Shown here: positions 58,601 to 64,000 of the stretch, piece after piece
Position numbering within the stretch: the stretch's first letter is position 1
Layout of the letters: the number at the start of each line of letters is the position of its first letter
Origin: Calliopsis andreniformis
Taxonomy: Eukaryota > Arthropoda > Insecta > Hymenoptera > Andrenidae
Assembly: GCF_051401765.1 (NCBI RefSeq)
Contig: NC_135073.1
Coordinates: forward strand, 372,001-436,000
Length of the DNA: 64,000 bases
Reading direction: 5' to 3'
The notes under the pieces: model-generated
The model's database searches: none
What the model saw: the letters and a program-made list of their open reading frames with translations, nothing else
Told to the model about the DNA's origin: nothing
Made by a program: the position numbers and the translations under genes

Positions 58601-60110
58601 TTAAATTACTGTTACTGTTATTATTTGTGTTTAAAATTCAATAATTCGCATTGAATACTTTTATAAGTATTACAACCAACTATAACAAATGATCCATAAA
58701 ATGAGAACACAGTTATTTTTATTTCTCTTTTCAACCTTGCCCAGCAAGCTCCGGCTTTACATTAATCCCTGTTTATATCACAACCTTAAAATATCAGACT
58801 ATCATAATTGTTGGCCTATTCATTTTCAGTCAATCCCCAAATTGCATAGAAGTAGAGAAGCTACTAAGGTAAATAGCCCAACTTAAAAATGCATGTCGCA
58901 ATACTTGAATTATGACGTCCAAGTAGCTAAGTATATTGTTTATAATACCTACCTGTTGTAAACCGCCGTCGATGACTGTTCGCGGTTCACAATCCGCCCA
59001 GGTCCTGAGTGTCTACAGTTCGCGACCCGACATCTCTCGCCCCACACTACTTACAATTAGTGAATTTGCGGGACGATTTAAAAGAGTCTATTTATACGTG
59101 CAGTACAGTTTATTATTACACAAGTTTATACAATATTTACAGAAGATGTTTGTGCGATCGCGCAGGCTCATTTGTGATCTGTTATCGACTGATAACTTAA
59201 CAGCTGTCTCTTTAATCAATTTTCCATTGTCTACCTTCTTCTCGCAAGCATCAGTCAGCCGTGACTGTCTGTCCTAGTAGTGCTGAGGAAAAGTGGCTGC
59301 AGGCACCCAGTAATGCCTGAAATTGTTCGCGAGTGGCTCCCCCACTCCTTGAGAAACGGCTTTAGAATAGTTTTGATGGTTCCCTACTTTGTTGCTGAAG
59401 TCGACATTGAAACCACTCGTGAGCGATTCCGGGTATTTTTGGCCGCTGGCTGGTCTATCGGACGCTTGCAACAATACTATTTTTTGTATTAATTTCATTA
59501 GAATTTAAGCTTAAAATGAAATAAAATTAGTGTTAGCATATAGGCGTTTACCTTATTGGTTATCGAGTTTTTAATAATGTTCAAAGGTTGTGAATATATT
59601 TCAAAAACAGGCTATGACTACCCAAAAATAATAAGGTTTCACTATCTATACCTCGTAAAAAGTGAAGGAAAATGAAAAATACCAACAATTACTATCTCCG
59701 AGGCATCCACCTCCAGTCCAACGCTCTCAACCAAGTTTTAAGCATCACCTGACTCTTTTTACTTCATACCAAAGCGACGCAAAACACAAACTAGCCACGA
59801 CGTTGCACTTCTCTAAAAATTCTTGATGTCCATCATATTTTTCAGGATTTTAGGAACCTTTCAATGCTCATTGTCGTTCACGTCACAATTATTGCATTCA
59901 ATCTGAATTGTCTTGTTTGGATTGCCTAGAGACACACCCAGCTAGCAATCACTAGAGTCTTTCTTTATTGACGAAAAGAAAAATGCAATAGGTTTTGTGG
60001 TTACAAATATGACAATAATTTTACGTTTTTTCTGTTTAATCTATTTAAAGGGTTACATTCACCTAGAAATCTGTAAGAGTCTTCCCAATTCGAGAATTTA
60101 AAAAGAAAGC
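55618..60110. other. AT-rich stretch with old repeats
   Basis: Contains two copies of the 44600-type repeat (56410-56510 and 56870-56970). 57080-57300 is rich in GTCCCGTCC and GTTCCGTCCGA words, probably part of a MITE. 57890-58210 is purine-rich on the plus strand with no clear frame. 58950-59500 is moderately GC-rich and unidentified. No gene supported. Confidence 0.4.
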
Positions 60111-60483
60111 TACAGTAATGTTGCGGACTAGAGCCACTCTCGGGTCTGGTCGCGGCTCTCGTCCGCGACTGGTAGTCGATTCGGCTTCCTTTGCTCTCGG
60201 TCGCCGAGATAATTGGTACACGACCGGAGAAGCAAAAAAAAGGGTCTCGCTCGAGCTCGATGCCCGAAATCAATGACGTCAGAAAAGACAAGGATAGCAT
60301 TAGGGATTTAATAGGAAAAATTGAAGTTCCTTATTTGCAAACAGATTTTCACGCAAGTAACACCAATCGATTCCTTGTGCTCTCCCGATAAAAATGATAT
60401 CAAATACGACATGATTCCTATTATTTTTAACAAAGATACATAAAACTTGGTTTGTAGAACGAAAGGTCATGCTCGTAAACAGA

Positions 60484-60640
60484 TCCGGGCGCGACTCTCG
60501 TCCGCGAGTGGTAGTCGATTTTAAGCACGACCAGTCCCGAGCGCTGCTCTCGTCCGTGAATGGTAGTCGATTCTAAGGCACGACTAGACCCGAGCGCGAC
60601 TCTCGCTCGCGAGTGGTAGTCGATTCGACGAACGCGGCTC
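60484..60640. repeat. Subterminal minisatellite
   Basis: About three units of 54 bp built on GCGCGACTCTCGTCCGCGAG and TGGTAGTCGATT, related to a single unit inside the left arm near 60145-60185. Probable transposase-binding repeats. Confidence 0.7.
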
Positions 60641-60923
60641 TCGTCGTAGGGCTAACTGCCTATTATGTATTCCCTCATATTTTTGTGTTCAATTATTTAA
60701 TGACTGAAATTATTAAGAAAAAGGAAGCGTAACACAAAAATTATATAAGTTCCGTTTTAAATGTTTAGAAATTTTTCTTTTTATTTTCAATATCTTCTTT
60801 CCGACATCGATTAAATATAATATACATAAATTCTGTTAGCCAAATCTTCATTTACATACTGTCATTTTTAGCTTCGTCGCGAACAAAAAGAAATCTTGGA
60901 TTGTCCATTAGTAATAGCTTATG

Positions 60924-61582
60924 CTGTAAAAAAAATAGCGTTAATTAGTTCTTATTATTGCAAGTAATATAGAATATATAATAAACAGCATCGAAAAGTG
61001 CAACTTATCTTTGTTAAGAAATCATGAGATATGAAGGATTCTGCTGGCAGGGCTGTATTTTTGAAGAGAGATTGAATTCAGAGTTGAACAAGATTTCCTA
61101 CTGAGGAGCAATTTTCAATACACAATGCTGATACCTCAAAGGCAATTTTGCCCACCCCTGACTTAACTATTCGTACGCAGTAGCAAGGACGTGGACCATT
61201 CTGTAAAAAATGATACATACATACATATTAATTAACAGTGTGAAAATTATAAAAGATTGCTGGACATTTTCAACAAGTGTTTTTTACCTTCATTTAATCA
61301 CTGGGGGGTTAGGTCTGGGTTAGGTCTGGGTTATATCCTGGGCAATAATGGATGGACTGGCATTCTGTAATAAAATTTCCGTAAATTAAGTGTAAAAATT
61401 ATGAAATGTTGCTGGACATTTTTAGAACGTGTATCTTACCTTGAAGTTTTATTGAAAACATTATTGTTTTTTGCAGTTTGAGCAAGCAAACACCTTCGAG
61501 GATTCTATAAAAAAATTCACATTAATTAATATTAGGAAAATTACAACAGCTTATTGCACATTTTTGAAATGTTTACTGTACC
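60924..61582 (-). other. Candidate spliced 3' exons separated by three similar introns
   Basis: On the minus strand, donors and acceptors define intron 1 (61581-61505, 77 nt, GTACAG...TTATAG), exon 2 (61504-61440), intron 2 (61439-61365, 75 nt, GTAAGA...TTACAG), exon 3 (61364-61288), intron 3 (61287-61201, 87 nt, GTAAAA...TTACAG) and exon 4 (from 61200). A further TTTTTTTTACAG acceptor ends at 60924. The three introns align with each other (shared AAAATGTSCAGCAA, TAATTTT and TTAATTAAT words). The exons do not clearly align. Joined in phase 1 after the IGE codons, exon 2 adds ESSKVFACSNCKKQ, exon 3 ECQSIHYCPGYN... and exon 4 EWSTSLLLRTNS, each soon reaching a stop. They look like alternative last exons. 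Confidence 0.5.
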
Positions 61583-63229
61583 TTCTCCTATTTTTTTATA
61601 GTGTATGTTATCTTCCCTAACATCTTGGGTTTTCTGAAGCATTTTTATTATTCCTTCCCCTATTTGTTGTAATGGCTTATTGCCTTCTGCAAATAAATGT
61701 AGCGTACTTTGCATCATGTTTAGCAAATGCTGCCTTTTCTCCTTCGTCAAGACTTTTCCTCTCTGATCCTCTATATCGGCTTCTGTTTGCTCGTTTCTCT
61801 GGGTTTCCATGGGGGTGCCTGCTTGTTCTGAGTGTTCTTGCACTATTATGGGACTTTTTTCTTGTGGTTCCGGTTCGGATTCCTCTTCGTCCGTGTCTTC
61901 TGTCTCTTGCATGCCGCTATTGCATAGTTCTTTTTCAGCACTGTTTAACTCGCATAATATTTCAGACACCTCATAGACGTTAGACATTTCGCCAGTAATA
62001 CTATTTATAATTTCTGTTATCTCTGATTCAATAGAATTATTTAAATCTTCGCTATCCTGTGCCTTCTCATTGGGAAAAATTTTATTCCAGCAATTTCTTA
62101 TGTCTGATGAAGTAATGGATGTCCATGATGCGTACACTAAATCGATGCATAATTTTATGTTAAATTTAGAATAAAATTCAGAAACGCCCTTCGAATACTG
62201 TAGGATGTGGCGCAACATTTGATGACGATATTTATTCTTAAATTTTGCAATAATGCCTTGGTCCAATGGTTGCAAAATAGAAGTCGTGTTAGGCGGCAAA
62301 TAAACAATTTCGAAGAAGTCATCATTACATGGTTCTTCAATCTTGTGCCCCTGGCAATTGTCGACAAGTAATATTACTTTATCCCGGAAACCATTTTCTA
62401 TCTGGAATTTTTCTACTGATGGTTTAAAATGGTTTTCAAACCAATCTCTAAAAATGTCTCTCGTGATCCATGCCTGTTTCTGATCCTTATAAATTACAGG
62501 CAACTTTCTGCAGTTTTTTAATGCACGTGGTTTTTTATACTTATGGATAAATAAAATATCCAACTTATGACTTCCGCTTGCATTGCAACACAAACTTACT
62601 GTGACACGGTCCTTTTTAGCTTTCGTTCCACCGAGCTTTGTTTCTTCTTTATGAACCAACGTTTTTGAAGGAATAGCCTTCCACATTAAGCCACTTTCAT
62701 CCATGTTGTACACACAGTCCAGGCGAAATTCTTCGTCCCTTATCCGCTTCACAAAATCGCCTATGAATTTTGTGGCACCCTGTTCATCAGCGCTGGCTTT
62801 TTCACCGTAAGCACGAAGTGAGCGAATGTTATGGCGCTGTTTAAAGTTTCGCACCCACCCCAAACTGGCTACAAATGATGCGGGAGCACCGAATTCATCC
62901 GCTATTTCTCTAGCCTTTTCCTGCAGCAAAAGATCCGTCAATGGATCACCCATTGTCCTCCGATGTACGAACCACTGGAATAAGCGTGATTCGATGCTAT
63001 CATACGTTGGTCTCATTATTAATTTTTTTTTTAAGGTCTGGGTGCCCTTTTCTTGCAGAGCTAATATATGTTTGCCATTTCGACGAATCCGGCGAATAGT
63101 GGTGGTAGCAACATTATAGTGTTCAGCCAGTGCACTACATGAAACACCATACTCCAATTGTTCCAATATTTTTAACTTATCTTCGAAAGACAAGAAAATC
63201 TTAGTTTTGGTTTTTTGAACTTGTGCCAT
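61541..63229 (-). CDS. Tigger/Jerky-like transposase, full length, probably spliced at its 3' end
   Basis: Start ATG at 63229 (MAQVQKTKTK); the frame is open 12 codons further up without a better ATG. Residues about 10-60 form the CENPB-type helix-turn-helix (LSFEDKLKILEQLEYG...ALAEHYNVATTTIRRI). Residues about 70-145 form the second DNA-binding part (RLFQWFVHRRTMGDP...WVRNFKQRHNIRS). Then comes the DDE_1 core with aspartates at about 177 (YNMDESGL), 290 (LLVDNCQGH) and 323 (LQPLDQGI). The C-terminal third is acidic (TDEEESEPEPQEKS) and ends in a helical repeat with IGEG twice. No break is seen. Unspliced, it stops at 61541 after TVNISKMCNKLL. However, a GAAG|GTACAG donor ends the exon at 61582, so those last residues may be intron read-through. 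Confidence 0.9.
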   Translation of the reverse strand: MAQVQKTKTKIFLSFEDKLKILEQLEYGVSCSALAEHYNVATTTIRRIRRNGKHILALQEKGTQTLKKKLIMRPTYDSIESRLFQWFVHRRTMGDPLTDLLLQEKAREIADEFGAPASFVASLGWVRNFKQRHNIRSLRAYGEKASADEQGATKFIGDFVKRIRDEEFRLDCVYNMDESGLMWKAIPSKTLVHKEETKLGGTKAKKDRVTVSLCCNASGSHKLDILFIHKYKKPRALKNCRKLPVIYKDQKQAWITRDIFRDWFENHFKPSVEKFQIENGFRDKVILLVDNCQGHKIEEPCNDDFFEIVYLPPNTTSILQPLDQGIIAKFKNKYRHQMLRHILQYSKGVSEFYSKFNIKLCIDLVYASWTSITSSDIRNCWNKIFPNEKAQDSEDLNNSIESEITEIINSITGEMSNVYEVSEILCELNSAEKELCNSGMQETEDTDEEESEPEPQEKSPIIVQEHSEQAGTPMETQRNEQTEADIEDQRGKVLTKEKRQHLLNMMQSTLHLFAEGNKPLQQIGEGIIKMLQKTQDVREDNIHYKKIGEGTVNISKMCNKLL

Positions 63230-63265
63230 TCTAATAAGTGTAGTCACAAATGTACACGAACACAC

Positions 63266-63753
63266 AATGACACGATGATATGATAATACACAACACTGTT
63301 GTTAGAAATATTAAAATCTCAAGGCAGAATGGATTTTCAATATCCTAACTATATTTCGCAAAGGTACCGCAAATACAATTCGCGAAGAGCTTCCTGATGA
63401 ACTGACTCGTTCGCAAGGTCGCACAAGAATAGGACGCATCCTGATTGCAGAAAACCCAGCGTTGAGCCTACGGGTCGCTGTTGCCAGGTCAGGTCCTGCC
63501 GTGGGTTTTTCCGGGGGTTTTCCCTGCAAAGGGCCATGTTGTCGCTGTCACGATAGAACAGCCGGCCGTCGCTATCGCCGCGGAGCGCCAAGCAATTGCC
63601 CATGACTTGACGATTATTAAAAAAGCCGTATTTTCTTACATGGTACACTGCACCGATGTACATAGACGTTCCATAAGCTTGTAAAGAACTGATGGAAAAG
63701 TAACTTTGACGATTTTCCGTAAACGTCGTAGGGTTCCAACCTTTATTATTTAA
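63266..63753 (-). promoter_or_regulatory. 5' region of the third transposase gene
   Basis: Lies between the transposase start and the right terminal arm, so it must hold the promoter and leader. It is GC-rich at 63470-63600 with G/C runs and no convincing TATA box. The open frame at 63349-63663 overlaps it but shows no domain. Confidence 0.35.
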
Positions 63754-64000
63754 ATACCTTTATTATAAATAATTGGAATCATGTCGTATTTGGTATCATT
63801 TTAATCGGGAGAGCACAAGGAATCGATTGGTGTTACTTGCGTGAAAATCCGTTTGCGAATAAGAAACTTCAATTTTCCCTATTTAAATCCCTAATGCTAT
63901 CCTTGTTTTTTATGACATCCTTGTTCTCGAGCGTCGAGCTCGAACGCGATGGTTCCAAGAATTGGTTTCTCGGCGGCACGTATCAAACGAAGTAGTGGGG

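Larger units (their letters stand above)
60113..64000 (-). mobile_element. Long-TIR Tigger-like element, right end beyond the window
   Basis: Starts CAGTAATGTTGCGGAC at 60113 directly after TA. The left arm runs to about 60441; its inverse starts at about 63754 and is still running at 64000. By comparison with 199-537 about 90 more bases are expected, so the element would be about 4 kb. Arms share words such as CAAGGATAGCATTAGGGATTTAA, AATCGATTCCTTGTGCTCTC and AAATACGACATGATTCC (here on the left strand). It contains the transposase at 61541-63229 and a subterminal minisatellite at 60484-60640. Confidence 0.75.

Noticed and set aside
61305..61335. Telomere-type TTAGG repeat
   Set aside because: Only two units of TTAGGTCTGGG occur, inside a putative exon; there is no TTAGG array.

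Overview
The window is AT-rich eukaryotic nuclear DNA, most likely from an insect and probably a hymenopteran (bee, ant or wasp). The reasons are the composition, the types of DNA transposon present, and one host-type coding exon with metazoan splice signals. There are no operons or bacterial features. The organism call is an inference; nothing here identifies a species.

Host gene content is sparse. The only convincing host exon is at 9391-9718 (+). It encodes the N-terminus of a type II membrane protein that looks like a transmembrane collagen: short cytosolic tail, one membrane span, coiled coil, a furin-type RIKR site, then a CNCPQG start that splits a glycine codon at a GTGAGT donor. It sits at the end of a CpG-rich promoter/5'UTR block (about 8190-9390). 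No later exon is recognised, so the 54 kb to the right edge is probably its first intron. A 57-codon reading frame at 3816-3989 (-) is the only other host candidate and is uncertain.

The rest is a transposon landscape. From left to right: the right end of a long-TIR Tigger-like element (1-537); a hAT transposase pseudogene (1411-3376, +); a mariner pseudogene (about 12760-13146, +); a Penelope-like retroelement remnant with inverted terminal repeats (17533-18740); a tRNA-derived SINE-like unit (22485-22886); an internally deleted Tigger with an open C-terminal half transposase (23542-25002); a complete, probably young Tigger (27798-30348) nested inside an older MITE (27567-30571); a possible solo LTR (30725-31763); several MITEs and fold-backs; a decayed transposase-like pseudogene of an unnamed arthropod family (38176-39165, -); and a third intact Tigger/Jerky-like transposase (61541-63229, -) inside an element that starts at 60113 and runs off the right edge.

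Two observations stand out. First, the 3' part of the third transposase gene has three successive short intron-like segments (75-87 nt) that resemble each other more than the exons between them do. They have proper donors and acceptors and in-frame short tails. Second, an array at about 52107-52592 has some ten degenerate repeats of about 50 bp, most with a short hairpin whose arm sequence changes from unit to unit while pairing is kept.
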